A stretch of 64,000 bases of DNA from Hexactinellida sp. DTS-2022 (GCA_028753945.1 JAPNXP010000002.1:7192001-7256000); one strand, 5' to 3'; positions 10,757 to 22,344 are shown, counted from the stretch's first letter. Notes: generated from the sequence alone by a model not told the origin. A program made the numbers and translations.

Positions 10757-11671
10757 TGTTGCAGTGCATATGCACTTTTGGTGTACATGCGTGTACACCA
10801 GTGCACATGCATGATGCATGTACACTGATAAGTTGATGTACATGCATGTACACCGGTGTATATGCACTTTATGAACTATATTGGCTACAAGTGTATATAC
10901 ACCGGTGTATACGCACTTTTATCCATTTTTTATGCAAATGGGTGCTTATGAATTTAAACTAGTATATTGTGAATTCCTGTGTATCTATCGAGCTATCTAG
11001 TTATGATTCAGTCGAAACAGGTTTTTCTAATCCCAGTTTTTCGTGCCTAATCGTTTTCTATTTATTCTAAATGTGTAAGAAATTCCAATTTTGTTTTATC
11101 TTCAATCGGTTTATTCTAAATATCGGATTTTTCTTACTTTATTTCCATGAAATGAATTGTTTAGAATAAACCGGTTTCGACTGTATAACATTTGATTCTA
11201 ATTGATAAGATACAATTATAATTATGCAATGCATTTCAATAAACCCAAATTCTTTGATGGCAATTCTAATTATATTCCCAGCAATGCATCCTACAATTGC
11301 ATGTGTGAAAATCTAATCGATTGCAATTTTATCAAAGTAATTTACACGCGCCGTATGTCATAATTATAACATGCGTATGTATAATACTAGCTATATAACA
11401 TCGAGGGAATATATGTACAATTTCAGAATCAATGTTATATCATAACTTAGATACACAGGAATTCACAATATACTAGTTTAAATTTCTAAGCACCCATTGA
11501 CATATTAAATGGATAAAAGTGCGTATACACCGGTGTATATACACTTGTAGCCAATATAGTTCATAAAGTGCATATACACCGGTGTACATGCATGTACACC
11601 AACTTATCAGTGTACATGCATGTGCACTGGTGTAGATGCATGTACACCAAAAGGGCATGTACACTGCAACA
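10757..11671. mobile_element. Nested 915-bp element with palindrome-rich ~230-bp inverted repeats, GACA duplication
   Basis: It starts TGTTGCAGTG and ends CACTGCAACA and is flanked by GACA at 10753-10756 and 11672-11675. Arms run 10757-10988 and 11449-11671. The arms contain repeated GGTGTACATGC, GCATGTACACC and TATACACCGGTGTATA palindromes. No transposase is encoded. It separates the two coding regions of the 6.6-kb element. The superfamily is open: a 4-bp duplication is used by some Chapaev-type and related elements, but the termini do not settle it. Confidence 0.8.
11009..11183. mobile_element. 175-bp pogo-type MITE inside the nested element
   Basis: The ends CAGTCGAAACAGG and CCGGTTTCGACTG are complementary, with TTTATTCTAAA-type inner sequence. 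The right end is followed by TA and the left preceded by TT, so a TA target is likely but altered. This is the third level of nesting here. Confidence 0.7.
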
Positions 11672-11672
11672 G

Positions 11673-13430
11673 ACACACATCACCATGACCAAACAGAAAG
11701 TGTACAGATATCTTTTACAAAAGATGTTCGCTCTCTCGTGACTGTCTTTGAAGATATGGGAAACCCGTTTATGGAGGAAAGCCAAGACTTGCTTGTACTT
11801 GATACCAAGGATATTGCTGGGCCTAAAGCAGTGAAGACTGTCCTTACTGCAAAGAAGATAGGCCAGGAGCAGTTAGATGAATTCACAAAGGAATGTCTCA
11901 TAGAGAGGACCAAGTCTATACATGATATTATACTTCGTAACAAGCTACCACTATTTGGCACCTCTGTATGCAGAGTACACAAAGGAAAACAACAACTGAA
12001 CAACCTGAAGAATAAAGTAGAACTCTTCTCGCGATTATATATCGGCTGTCAGAATCGTGATGGAAATCTAGCTGAATTCTTTCAACATTAAAATCAATCA
12101 TGTCCCCCATCACTCTCCGATATAGGAAGACTCCACATAGGTACAAAAAGTGATCTCCTGGTGTGTTTAGAGGACATTTCCGAAGCACAATCTGAAGCAC
12201 CAAGTGTCACCATTGTAGTCCTTGATGGCGCTGCAATCATTCAGATGCTGAAACCAGGTGCGGCCAAGACATTTGAGGAATATGCCAATCAAGTGTTTCT
12301 CCCATATATCTCAGGACAATTTCAACACCATTCACGGGTAGATCTAGTATGGGACAGCTATGTCGTTGGCACTTTGAAAGCAACAGCCAGGGAAAAACGA
12401 GGTAAGGGGGTGCGCCGACGTGTTGTTGAGTCAGCACCTTTACCAGGAAACTGGCATAACTTCCTGCGTGTGGACCTTAACAAAAAGGAGCTCTTCAGCT
12501 ACCTCTCGAAAACGCTCATACGGTCATTTGCTCATGAAGGCAAAGAACTTGTTGTGACTGATGGAGATCAGGTTCTTTGTGTACCCCCAAAGCAAAACAC
12601 AATCTCACTTGCTCCATGTAGTCATGACTAAGCAGACAGTCGCATGATGTTGCATGTAGCACATGCTGTACAACATGGCCATCACCAGACACTTGTTCGT
12701 ACTGTTGACACTGATGTGGTGGTGTTGGCTGTAATGATAGCTGAGACACTGCCGGTGGAAGGTACATTTTAGATTTCATTTGGAACAGGAAAGAGTTTCC
12801 GATACTTGGCAATCTACCAAATAGTTGCCTGTCTGGGGCCTGATAAGTCACGCGCCATTTCGATGTTTCATGCACTTACTGGATGTGATACTGTATCAGC
12901 CTTTGTTGGACATGGAAAGAAAAGTGCATGGGGCACCTGGAACTCCTTCCCAGAACTTACAAATGCACTGCAGAACCTACCACAATCACCAACTGAGATA
13001 CCAGAACATTGTATGCAGACCATTGAGAGGTTTGTCATCCTTCTATATGACCGAACAAGCACCTGCACTGATGTAAACAAGGCCAGAAAAAAAACTTTTG
13101 CGAAAACATCTTCTGTACAAAGACTTCCGCCAACAAATGCTGCTCTGGAGCAGCATGTCAAGAGAGCTGTTTATTAGGGTGGTCATGTCTGGGGTCAAGC
13201 TACTATCCCACAACCTGTACTTCCTTCTCCAAACAGTTGGGGTTGATTCAAGACTGACGAAGAACTATATGAACCACTTTGGACTACACTCCCGGAAGCA
13301 TCCAAAATCTGCTATGAGTTGATTTGTTGTAAATGCCAGAAAGGATGTCGTAATCGGTGTAAATGTAAAAAGGCTTCACTACAATTTAAAGCTCTATGCC
13401 TGTGTGAAGGAGAATGTCCCATCAACTGAA
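11673..13430 (+). pseudogene. Second gene of the 6.6-kb element: PIN/FEN-like nuclease domain plus Cys-rich tail, decayed
   Basis: Coding resumes right after the nested element with a region containing FMEESQDLLVLDTKDI. A block at 12161-12631 has VVLDGAAIIQ, then TFEEYANQVFLPYI and RVDLVWDSYVVGTLK, then VVTDGDQVLC. The next part gives RTVDTDVVVLAV and, at about 12866-12940, FHALTGCDTVSAFVGHGKK. Acidic clusters in this order fit the PIN/FEN (XPG-like) nuclease fold. The C terminus, about 13305-13420, is Cys-rich (CYELICCKCQKGC and RCKCKK), suggesting metal or DNA binding. Frame changes or stops occur near 12090, 12640, 12770 and 13175. Known relatives are multi-copy invertebrate proteins without an assigned function. 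Confidence 0.7.
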
Positions 13431-13593
13431 TCAAGAAGTATTTAGGCACAAATGTAAAATAGATATAATATATTAGGGCTATTATTTTATTAACAGTTTT
13501 GGTTAGTTATTGTAAATTAGCGAGTGAAAAACCATATCCACTTAAAAAGAATTCTCTAAATTCGATACTTATGGTAAATCACGGTAAATCTCG

Positions 13594-14019
13594 AATAATT
13601 TTCTCAAATCACATTTACAGTGTCGGTATGTGTATAATTATACTCCGGTAGCTGTATGGAGTCGAAATAGGGGTCACTTGCTTGGGTAAGGACACAATTG
13701 GAGAATGGAATTTTTGACACATTCCTGACATATTCGAGCGTTGCTATGGAAAATTTTCTAAATATGGCCATGTGATATATCAAATTATCGGAAATTTTAC
13801 TCTGAACCCAAATTCAACAATAAAAAAACGATATAACATAATTAGAACAAGTTTAGATCGGGGGACAAGTCCGGCGAACACTATCGGACGTGGTAACTTT
13901 GGGGAGCTGTCATGGCCGAAATAGGCACTCTTTCAATAGCCTCAATATCCAAAAATGTTCGCACTATATCAAAGTACATGTGTACAAATTTTGGTGCTTT
14001 TATCAAAAAAATGAACAAT
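13594..14019 (-). repeat. Right inverted repeat of the 6.6-kb element
   Basis: Mirror of 7434-7862. Short reading frames in both repeats encode near-identical peptides beginning MVTLGSCHG only because the repeats themselves match. Confidence 0.88.
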
Positions 14020-14141
14020 TGTATGGTTGTGCCGCTGCACTAAAAGTGTATTTTATTAATATTGAAATTTTTTATTTATTTTTCCAAAACAATCAGAATG
14101 ATCAAAATTAACAACAATTGTGGCATAATTTTTTTAAAATA

Positions 14142-14887
14142 CAGTAATACCTCGTTTTACGCGGTTTTTTTTACGCGTTTTCGTTTACGCGGAACAATTT
14201 TTTATAACCAAAACTTTTTTTACGCGATCCTCAACTCGTTTACGCGGTTTATCTATAATTTTCATACAATTAATTCTCTTTTTTATGGAGATTTTAGATA
14301 ATTTTTAATATTTAGTCGATCAAAGCGATTCTACATTTCCAAAAAAACAAAAAATGATTATTTAGTGATAGTAGATAGTTAGCGATATGTATTTGTCATA
14401 TAGTAAGTTCATCCAAATATATTATTGGTCAAATTGATACATATTTGCTTCACTATACACACTAAATATACCCGGTTGTGGGAGGTACCCGAAGGTGTAG
14501 GGTTGCGGTGTGAAGGGAATTTTAATTCCCTTCACAACACAATTCCCTTTCTGTGGGAATTCCCAAATATTCTCACAAGTTGGTTTCTTTCAGGATTCTC
14601 ATAGGTTAAAATAATTTCCATTCAAATCCCATGTTGGAAATCCCATGGGAATTCCCATGGGATTAACATACACACGTAAACCTTGGCTATCTGAGGGGTC
14701 CGGTTGTTGGAGGTTTGAGTGTTTAAACACTAGGTATTTAAAATTTTATTCGATGTTGATAATTTTTGGAAACGCATCTATTGGTTTAATATGTGATACT
14801 ATGAGAATATACCGTTTTTTTTACGCGATTTCGTTTTACGCGGGCTTTTCAAGGAACGCATCTACCGCGTAAAAGGAGGGATACCAG
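14142..14887. mobile_element. Tigger/pogo-type MITE, copy 1
   Basis: The ends CAGTAATACCTCG and CGCGTAAAAGGAGGGATACCAG are partly complementary and lie between TA dinucleotides (14140-14141 and 14888-14889). Sub-terminal TTTTACGCGG blocks recur. A close copy lies at 54175-54939 and a larger relative with transposase sequence at about 43979-45642. No coding capacity of its own. Confidence 0.85.
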
Positions 14888-15059
14888 TAATTTTATATTT
14901 TTTTTTAATTTTTTTTATTTTTTTCCCAAAAGTGACCTCAAAGGTGAAATTAAAAAAAATATATTCGGATTCGTTTTCTTGACTTATTTTCGGACTTTAT
15001 CTATTGTATATTGGCAATTGAAATATTTCTTCCTTTTACCGTGAGATACCCTGAAATTC

Positions 15060-15208
15060 AATAAGTGTTCCCCTTATAAGCGGAGAAACCGATTAACCGA
15101 AAATATTTTAAGCCAAACTGTAATTCCGTCCCATGAATCCGGTGAAATTTTGACCTTATTAAGCGGAGAAACCGATTAAGCGGTGTCCCGATTAAGCGGA
15201 GTCTACTG
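15060..15208. mobile_element. Pogo-type MITE fragment with AAGCGGAG repeats
   Basis: It ends GATTAAGCGGAGTCTACTG|TA, the complement of the end at 652. Inner sequence repeats AAGCGGAGAAACCGATTAA. The same family occurs at 43219-43402. Confidence 0.65.
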
Positions 15209-15548
15209 TATATTATTATATTAAATGTTAGAAACTTTATCTAATGTATTTCTTTGAATAGAAAGTAGCCTTACTCACGTTATAGCTCTATAGGGAGGCT
15301 AAAGATTAATAATCACTCGGGCTATTCGAGTAAATACGGTACTGATAAATTTTTGACAACATTTTTCTTTTGTATATTTGTAAACTGTTTTAGTACGTTA
15401 TATTATTGTGTCGACTACTAATTAGTGGGCCAGTTTGAAATCATTTTACACCAATCTCAACTGGATTTATTTACTGTAACAAAAAACATATAGTATACAA
15501 CTTATCAAATATTTGTAAACACAATTACTTAATTCTCAATTATTATCA
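15209..15548. other. AT-rich spacer
   Basis: No gene is recognised. At 15318-15345 a GGGCTATTCGAGTAAATACGG fragment resembles the ends of the MITE at 34333-34576. Confidence 0.5.
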
Positions 15549-16476
15549 TTAGCTAGTCCAATTTTTCCATTTCTTGAGAATTACACTTAACTCCTCTTTC
15601 GTAATGGTATATTGACGACTATTTTCGGATAATGGTGATGGTGTCTTTATCTTAGTCAATATATTGTTGCAAGGAATCCAACATTTGACATCCTTAGTGG
15701 GCCATCTGAAGGTTTTAGTTCCTGGATTGAACTGCATCAATTTAATTTCTGCATCTAATTGATCTTCAGATAGCTATTCAACCATACCAATCCACCAATT
15801 ACTATCAAAGATGCATGGAACATAAATGAGATTAATGAAAGTTTTTCCTCATCAGCATTATCTAAATTAAATGTTAAGGGACAATCATCCTGCTCACTTG
15901 TTCGCATAATCTCGAGAATTGAAGAACCAATTGGTTTTAATCGATGGTAACTTCTTGTTCCTGGTATTCACTTAGCATAGGAATATCTTCTTCGTAAAGT
16001 AGCTCGTACCTCATTGATTTCTTCCTTAGAAATGTAAAGAATGTGATGTTGCTAAAATGTTGTTTGTAAAATATATACATTTCTTTATGATGTAGAATTT
16101 GGTTATGGTTGATTCGTTTTTGACTTTCTATCGCTGTAATACGTTTGATATTGCCTCCAATACCATCACATGGAGACTTTCCATGTGCAGTTGCGAAAAA
16201 ATTCCACTCTGCATCAAACCCAAAGTCATGTTTATGCATACACAAATTTGCAAAATTTTATTTATTCTTGTATTGTGCTGCGCATCCATCGGAAAAGAAC
16301 TCAATTTTGGGGACATTAGGGAGAATTATTTTAATATACACTACCAGGACAAAGGTATTCGACCACCCAACATTTCCCATTGAAAATAGTACTTTAGTGG
16401 GGTTAACAATGGAAGTTGGTATTTTAAAACTACATGAGATATTGCTATTTCGATTACATATTCGTATTTTGCACAC
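15549..16476 (-). pseudogene. Decayed transposon-type gene, FFSDGCAAQYKNK family
   Basis: Minus-strand fragments occur in the right order. Block 16258-16476 ends in KIEFFSDGCAAQYKNK. Block 15937-16245 has DFGFDAEWNFFATAHGK followed by CDGIGGNIKR. Block 15549-15740 has RWPTKDVKCWIPCNNIL and a tail. These motifs are shared by a large family of unnamed multi-copy invertebrate proteins that I take to be transposase-derived. Several frame changes separate the blocks, and no terminal repeats could be fixed. Function is inferred only from the repetitive nature of the family. Confidence 0.6.
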
Positions 16477-16499
16477 GTCAACAATTTAAGGTTTTAAAC

Positions 16500-17310
16500 C
16501 GAAATCTCTCACACCTCGACAAGTTATGACGTCATTGTCACATTTCCGGAACCTCGAAAATTCACTTAATAACGCCAATTTTAATTTCCAGAAATTTCAC
16601 GATAACTTCGTTTAGTTACCTCGAACTTACTGGGTTACTTGAAATTACTATAAATTCCAAATTTTGTGTTGTATGTAAACATTTGGTTGGTTAGCTCATA
16701 GCCTACTAAAGACAGGCCTCACAGTAGAATTGTGTTTTTGGACCAGGGATGCGATCGAAGCGGAACAATGAAGTATACTTTATATCATGTTTGGTCGCAA
16801 ATTAAAATGCATTGTGGTAGAAAAACACTTTCAATCCGCGGATGTATAGGCGTAGAAGGTATTAATTGAAAATCCCATTTTCACTTTCAATTTTAATTGA
16901 AAGTGAATTAACTCCCGGTTTACAATTCACATTCCTGGGCATTGGTTAATTAATTAATTAACTTGTTAAATTGCCCAAAACTGATGTTTACATTTTAAAA
17001 TAAACTGGCTAATCTGATTTACATGTGTAATACATTAAAAACCTATCAGTAAAGCACTGATTACTAATACAATTCAAATTAAATCAATAGTATATAATTT
17101 TTAATTCATAGTTATAAGTTAATAACTAACATCTACAATGAATCAATGATGATTAAACAATTAAAACTACAAACAATTACATAGTATAGATATAATCTTA
17201 TAATCAATCAAACAACATACTATATTGAGGTTTGGAAGGGATTGTGTAAGACTGGCCGCGCTTAACTTCAGAATTAAATAGAAATAAATTAAATTAGAAT
17301 ATTAATAGAT
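16500..17310. other. Non-coding AT-rich stretch with a short hairpin
   Basis: No gene is recognised. At 16880-16907 TTCACTTTCAATT is followed two bases later by its complement AATTGAAAGTGAA, a near-perfect hairpin. Confidence 0.5.
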
Positions 17311-17313
17311 GAA

Positions 17314-18052
17314 TTAAGAGTTGAATTTCTTTAGCTTTCGTTTTTCATTTCCTTTACTGACAACAATTGAATCATAATTTATTTCATTTGCTAATAAGCA
17401 ATTTCCAGCAACGAATAACAGCCTAAGCAGAATTGAAACTCTAAAGACATCGCAAGGACATGTATTGCTCCAAAGGCTAGAATAATGGTTATCCACTATA
17501 GAACCTAGAGCCAGATCAACTAGAATTTTCCTCGCTGGACCTTCGACTAATGCAGACATCAATTCGCCATTATTTTTGGAAGATAGAGAATATCTTTCAG
17601 AGATTGACTATTGATTCCAAAACAACGACCGATTGATATTTATGGTTCCCAAGATCAGAGAGTTATAAAAGCTTATACTGAGAGTCTAAGGATTCATCAA
17701 CTAGTAAATATTTATCGATGGTTAATATATCAAGACATAAGCGACATGCTGGATTTCGTTTAACGTACTGGTGAGTAGAGTGTCCTGCAATGAAAGCTAA
17801 CGATTGGAGAGTTGGTGTATCGCAATCAATAATTGAAAGGTCTGATATTTCATCAAAGAAAGGCTCAAGGTTAACACGACTTTCGGAAAAGGAACCCTCT
17901 TTAGATGAAAAGGACTGAATAAATTCTTGAAGAGAATAATTATCAGAATCAGGCAGGTTGGAAAATAGTTTCAATATGTTCGAAACCTTCAGACGCCGCT
18001 CGCTTTCTAAGCTTTGAAGATAGTTAGCATGAGAATTAGCACCTGACATCAT
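17314..18052 (-). pseudogene. C-terminal part of a transposase, possibly P-superfamily, decayed
   Basis: Block 17663-18052 (129 aa) has TPTLQSLAFIAGHSTHQYVKR followed by CRLCLDIL. Block 17314-17562 has a Leu-rich segment and ends in a basic KRKLKKF tail. This AGH/AGY-plus-CxxC arrangement and the basic tail resemble C-terminal regions of P-like or THAP9-like transposases in invertebrates, but the match is from memory of motif style. A short shifted and interrupted segment separates the blocks. No terminal repeats were found. Confidence 0.5.
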
Positions 18053-18960
18053 GCGATATAGTCCAAAATGATGTTCTAAAGGGTCTGTTTGTAAGAAAGA
18101 TGTAAAGAGGAGAGAATAGCCATGCTTTTCTATTAGATAATTTGTTATCTAAGGTAACACAAGGCAAGCGTCTCTAAGGCTAGTGAAGGTTTGTTTACAT
18201 AATTTCCCATCTTACCCCGGAAGTGATTGCCAAGCTTTTAGCTAATAGAATATTCTAGTCAAAAAAAGAGAAGCGCTCATCATTGAATGTAAATGGTCGA
18301 GATAATGGGTCATTTAACGGTGTCCGGGGATAGGAATTTTTGATTAATGAAAGGATTATCCAAATGAGCATTTATTTCCATTAGTGAAGTATCACTGAGG
18401 GCTGGGGTGAGCATAACTTAGAAGTCAGTAATAGACTTCTAGAACAAATTTTTGTGGCTAAGTATAGATACTTTCAATATTAGAATAAGAGCGTCTATCT
18501 ATATAACATAGTTTAAATGCATTAGTAAACTGATTCATACTTGTACTATAATGTTCTAATTCAATACTTAACTTCTAATAGGTCTATTATTACCGCCCCA
18601 TTGACTCAGGTAGCGATTAATTACTTTTATGAGGCAATAATTAATTATGAAGGCTCCGGAGTCCTAAAAGGATGTATTTATCAACGAAATTTCATTGTAA
18701 GCGCATTATCTCCATGAAATATTGCTGATTTCTGCGAAAAAAAAAATTCGGGCTTGAAGGTAAGTGTCATTCATTGTGTATAAAATTTTTTGAGTCTTAA
18801 TCGATTGTATCTTTCACAAAAAAGTCTGGCATTTAGTCCGGCATCTGGTCAATCCAAATATTCGTGGAAAAATGGTAAAGAGGGGTTGCAATCTTGTGGA
18901 AAATTGTTTTATACCTTATAAAACTTTACCTTCAAACTTGCAATAGATCATTGATATTTC
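18053..18960. other. Non-coding stretch
   Basis: No gene is recognised. At 18312-18330 the phrase CATTTAACGGTGTCCGG recurs near 59160, suggesting a shared dispersed repeat. Confidence 0.45.
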
Positions 18961-18964
18961 TGGG

Positions 18965-19305
18965 AAGTTAGAGCTAAGCTCTAGCAAATTAATTAATTTG
19001 AGGGTTTATGGGCACAGTGTTGAGAGGACACCACCATATATGGGTATGTGAATTTATAGGAATGTAACTAATTGGATAATGGTCTCATTTGTTATTCCAA
19101 TGAGTTTGTATTGGGATATTGATGTGATTATATGTTTAGTACTAAGTTCTAGAGTTTATACTTTAGGAGATAAGAAATTTGCTGTGTCATCAAAAATGGG
19201 CACATTACATGCCCATATATGGACCATTTTGAAAACGGTGCGTGTTAGGGTCACAAAATGTATTATTGACGGATAGGAAGTCGGGTATTGCGAGTATTTT
19301 GAGAC
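18965..19305 (-). repeat. Dispersed CCATATATGG / GAGCTAAGCTCTAG repeat
   Basis: Reverse-orientation relative of 30-235 and 46060-46270, with AGAGCTAAGCTCTAGC at the left, two CCATATATGG sites and AGGGTCACAAAATGTATTAT at the right. An open frame at 19079-19276 lies inside it and is not supported as a gene. Confidence 0.65.
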
Positions 19306-19369
19306 GTTAAAATTGATTATAGCACCTCGGGTGTCTGAGATAGAAAATTGAGAAGAAAACGTACCCTCG

Positions 19370-19505
19370 AATGTGATTATAGGCCATAAAAGTCTGAATT
19401 TTCACTTTTTTATTATTTTTTTTGATCAATTGTTGATTATTTTCGTCAGTGATTGCTTGGATAGAGTAATGATATCGCCACTCCTACCATTGTTGAGGAA
19501 TACAT
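19370..19505 (+). repeat. Dispersed repeat, inverted copy at 23750-23860
   Basis: A block around GATTATTTTCGTCAGTGATTG and TTGGATAGAGTAATGAT is found reversed at 23750-23860. Its class is unknown. Confidence 0.6.
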
Positions 19506-19639
19506 TACAGATAATCGTTAAAAGTGCTGAAACCAGTGATTCGCAGTACAAAATAGCTCATAACTCTGAATATACGCTTTTTAGAGATTCTAAACTATGT
19601 ACAAACGTTAGTTATCGTCCTTCTGCCGTGCTTGGTCAA

Positions 19640-20347
19640 TAAATAAATATTTGAATTCACTGTTTTTCTTACGGATATTTCCCATTATTCTCCTTCCATG
19701 GACACCCTTAAACGAAAATGCTTACATGGCACATTTACATTGAAAGTTTTCCATAAAGAGAGTAGAATGTCAACGAATTCTGAAGTGTTACTACTAAATG
19801 CTGAACAACGTTGATCGTTTTGAATAGCTAGTGCAGTAACTGTAGACTCGTGAATTACTTTAAAACTAACTTGACATTATGTCGTACTAAACTAGAATGA
19901 TGACAAGATTTCAAAGTCAAGCGTGGAGCTAGTTTCGCCAAACTTGCTTTCTCAGAATTACAGAGTGTACGAATATCATTAAAAGAAGCACACATCAAAC
20001 TTAGAGGGTATTAACAAGAATAAATTTGGATGTCCATTAAATTAGATAAATGAAATTTTACTATGAGACTTCAATTTAAACAATAGTTTCGAATAGTTTT
20101 TTATATGTGTGCAAAATGAAAGGTAAGAAACAACACTCTATGAATATCACAAGGATGAAGAATTTGAAATTCCAGTTTAACATTAGGAGAGAATAGCTTG
20201 AAAGGTTTCACGTTGAGAGGATAGTTGTTTGTCGAGATTATCTGAACGACCAAGCCACAAGCCTCAACATCTCGAATACATGACTTAACTATGGCAAATA
20301 TTTTCTCTGCAGATAAAGACTCACAAGGCAAGAGGCGAACAACACAG
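19640..20347. other. Non-coding stretch before the hAT fragment
   Basis: No gene is recognised. A 76-codon minus-strand frame (20101-20331) shows no known motif. Confidence 0.45.
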
Positions 20348-21353
20348 CAGTGGCGTAGCCACGGAGGGGCAAGGGGGGCACTTGCCCCCCCTTCCTATTC
20401 TAAACTTACGTTTTTCCCCCGCCTTTAGTGGAGTTCCTAATTCAACAAAATACTGCGATCCGGAATTAATTCTGATTTGCCACCAAATTAATTAACTATT
20501 ATATTATGCAATGGTATTCGAAAATAGTTTTATTATATTATTATTGTATATTTATCAAATGGAGAGATTAAGAAGATGTAACTGCATCGAATTTGAGTAT
20601 AGAGATCCATGTGAAGAACCCCCTAAAGATCACATAAAATTTAAGCATTATGTTAGACATGGTCCTTTAAAACCTCTTTCAGGGCATTCAAAACATGAAG
20701 GAAGATCTTTCCGAATTGAATGGTATTCTATTTTCCAATGGTTAGAATATAGCTTACGCATGCAAACAGCATTAAATTTCTTTCGCAGATTGTTCAGTTA
20801 TTCGTCTGCTTCACTTTTTGGTGGGCATGCAGACAACGCATTTTCTGAAACCGGTTTCAACAATTGGAAAAAGCTTTAGAAAAAGATCTTGGATTTCATT
20901 CACATGAACATTGTATACTCACTCTGATTCTGAAAGATCGTATTTAACTTTAATGTGCTCTAAGCCGATTGATACACTACTAACAAATGAAATTGCTCAA
21001 CAACAAACAAATCGAACACTCGCTATTATACGAAATAGAAAAATGATCGGAAAGTTATTCAGTATTGTGAAGCTTTAGGGAAGCTATCGTTACCTTTTCG
21101 TGGTCATGATGAAAGTATTAACTCAAATAATAGAATTTGTACATTTTTTGGCAAGGAATGGAGATGATGTCCTGAATGAGGACTTAACAAGATCAAGTAG
21201 GATTCCAATGTAACTTAGTCCACAAATTCAGAATGAAATGATTTCGATTATTGGGAATGAAATCAGAAGAAAAATTGTTGGTTATATTAAGGATGCTTCG
21301 GATGAAAATTCTGTGTTTTTAGAGTTAAAATTCAAAAGCGAGTTTTTATTTTG
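20348..21353 (+). mobile_element. Broken hAT element (ZMYM/ZBED-like transposase lineage)
   Basis: It begins CAGTGGCGTAGCCACGG, a well-known hAT terminus, with the usual G-rich then C-rich sub-terminal palindrome. A transposase remnant follows. No right terminal repeat was found, so the end given is that of the recognisable coding sequence. Confidence 0.75.
20511..21353 (+). pseudogene. hAT transposase remnant
   Basis: The open block 20511-20879 carries the N-terminal domain seen in this hAT lineage: RSFRIEWYSIFQWLEYS, then FFRRLFSYS, then FSETGFNNWKKL. After a frame change, remnants continue with TNRTLAIIRNRKMIGKLF, VVMMKVLTQ, FVHFLARNGDDVLNEDL and PQIQNEMISIIGNEIRRKI, the order known for these transposases. 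The catalytic C-terminal half is missing. At least three breaks are present. Confidence 0.75.
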
Positions 21354-21549
21354 AAATGAATGTAATATATTATGGAACTATGTGGGAAGTGAAATTTTTT
21401 GAAAATTATTTGCCGAAAGTCATCAGAATGTCAGTTACATGACGTCATTATTGATGATTTAGCACTTTCAATATCGAAATTGACATTCTTTGACACTTTT
21501 ATGTAATATATCGTCCACTTAAATACTTCAATTATATAAACTAACATTA

Positions 21550-21640
21550 TTTAGGACATACGTATATCTCAGTGGTTAGCATATATGGCCATCATTGAGT
21601 CGATCATGGGTTCGAATCCCTAATCTGCATGTACCGTATT
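21550..21640 (+). ncRNA. tRNA-like sequence with pol III A and B boxes (SINE head or tRNA pseudogene)
   Basis: A-box-like TATCTCAGTGGTTAGC (21565-21580) and a perfect B box GGTTCGAATCC (21609-21619) are spaced as in a tRNA gene. The expected T stem pairs only three bases and no proper acceptor stem forms, so a functional tRNA is unlikely. A tRNA-derived SINE or tRNA pseudogene is the best reading. No A-rich tail or second copy was spotted. Confidence 0.5.
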
Positions 21641-21659
21641 TATCTCTACTTATTGCATT

Positions 21660-22040
21660 ACCATGTAATTATTTGGCTATGTCATATTTCAAATCAATTA
21701 TTATGTATATTAGTGTATACACGCTGTATCCCAGCTAGCGTAGACATATTAGTCATACCATAACATTAATCACGACGATATTCCTGGATTATTTCCGGAA
21801 AAAGATGTCCGAATAGAAACCGGACAACGATGATTTGGCAGCGTCTTGCTTATAATTCGATTAATTATAGCTAATTATAGATTTAATTGATTAAGCAAAC
21901 GATAGTTTAATTAACTGATGTTCCAAGAACGAGATGAAACATATTCTTATTGAGGATATATTTGCCAAATCTCAACAAAACTTCAAACGTAATTATCTCA
22001 AAACATAGAAATTATTACTTCTGAGAATTTTAATTCGAAA
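21660..22040. other. AT-rich spacer
   Basis: I see no gene or repeat boundary here. Confidence 0.4.
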
Positions 22041-22044
22041 TCTC

Positions 22045-22330
22045 AGGCGCTGATCCAGGGGGAGTGGATAGGGTGGCTAGCCACCCCCCTTAGCTCTCTA
22101 TTAACAATATCAGATTAAAGAAAAATTTAAGAATAATTAAAATAAGAAATATTTTTCGAAATGGAATCCACTGGAGGGCAGAACAATGCACCCCCCAAAC
22201 CCAGGTAAGTCGCCACGGTAGGCATAGGGGGACAATGGCCCACTTATAAATCCTCGCACCGAGGCTATGCCACCCCTGTTAAAAATCCTCGCCCCGGAGC
22301 AATGCCCCCCCCCCCCCCTGGTCAAAGATT
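22045..22330. repeat. hAT-type terminal fragments with G/C palindromes
   Basis: It includes CCAGGGGGAGTGGATAGGG, the palindrome GGGTGGCTAGCCACCC (22069-22084), CCTCGCACCGAGGCTATGCC, and a run of C near 22308-22318. Such G-rich/C-rich hairpin ends with CCTCG phrases are typical of hAT non-autonomous elements; a similar piece lies at 52840-52960. Confidence 0.5.
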
Positions 22331-22344
22331 TGTTAACTATTTCA

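Larger units (their letters stand above)
7434..14019 (+). mobile_element. 6.6-kb element with ~428-bp inverted repeats and PIN/FEN-like gene; superfamily unassigned
   Basis: Long inverted repeats (7434-7862 and 13594-14019) enclose two plus-strand coding regions. The outer match fades at ATTGTCCATTTTTTTG on the left and its complement on the right; I cannot see a clear target duplication, so the ends are approximate to a few bases. The genes belong to protein families found repeatedly as unnamed multi-copy genes in cnidarian, mollusc and arthropod genomes. No polymerase, integrase or capsid gene is seen. The coding regions have about six breaks, and a 915-bp element is nested at 10757-11671. 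Confidence 0.75.

Noticed and set aside
10591-10867. Cys/His/Met-rich minus-strand frames here and at 11473-11785
   Set aside because: They are translations of the GTACATGCATGTACACC palindrome arms of the nested element.
7434-14019. Polinton-type element, because of long inverted repeats
   Set aside because: No polymerase, integrase, protease or capsid sequence is seen, the length is too small, and the genes are of other families.
21550-21640. Functional tRNA gene
   Set aside because: The T stem has only three pairs and no acceptor stem forms.
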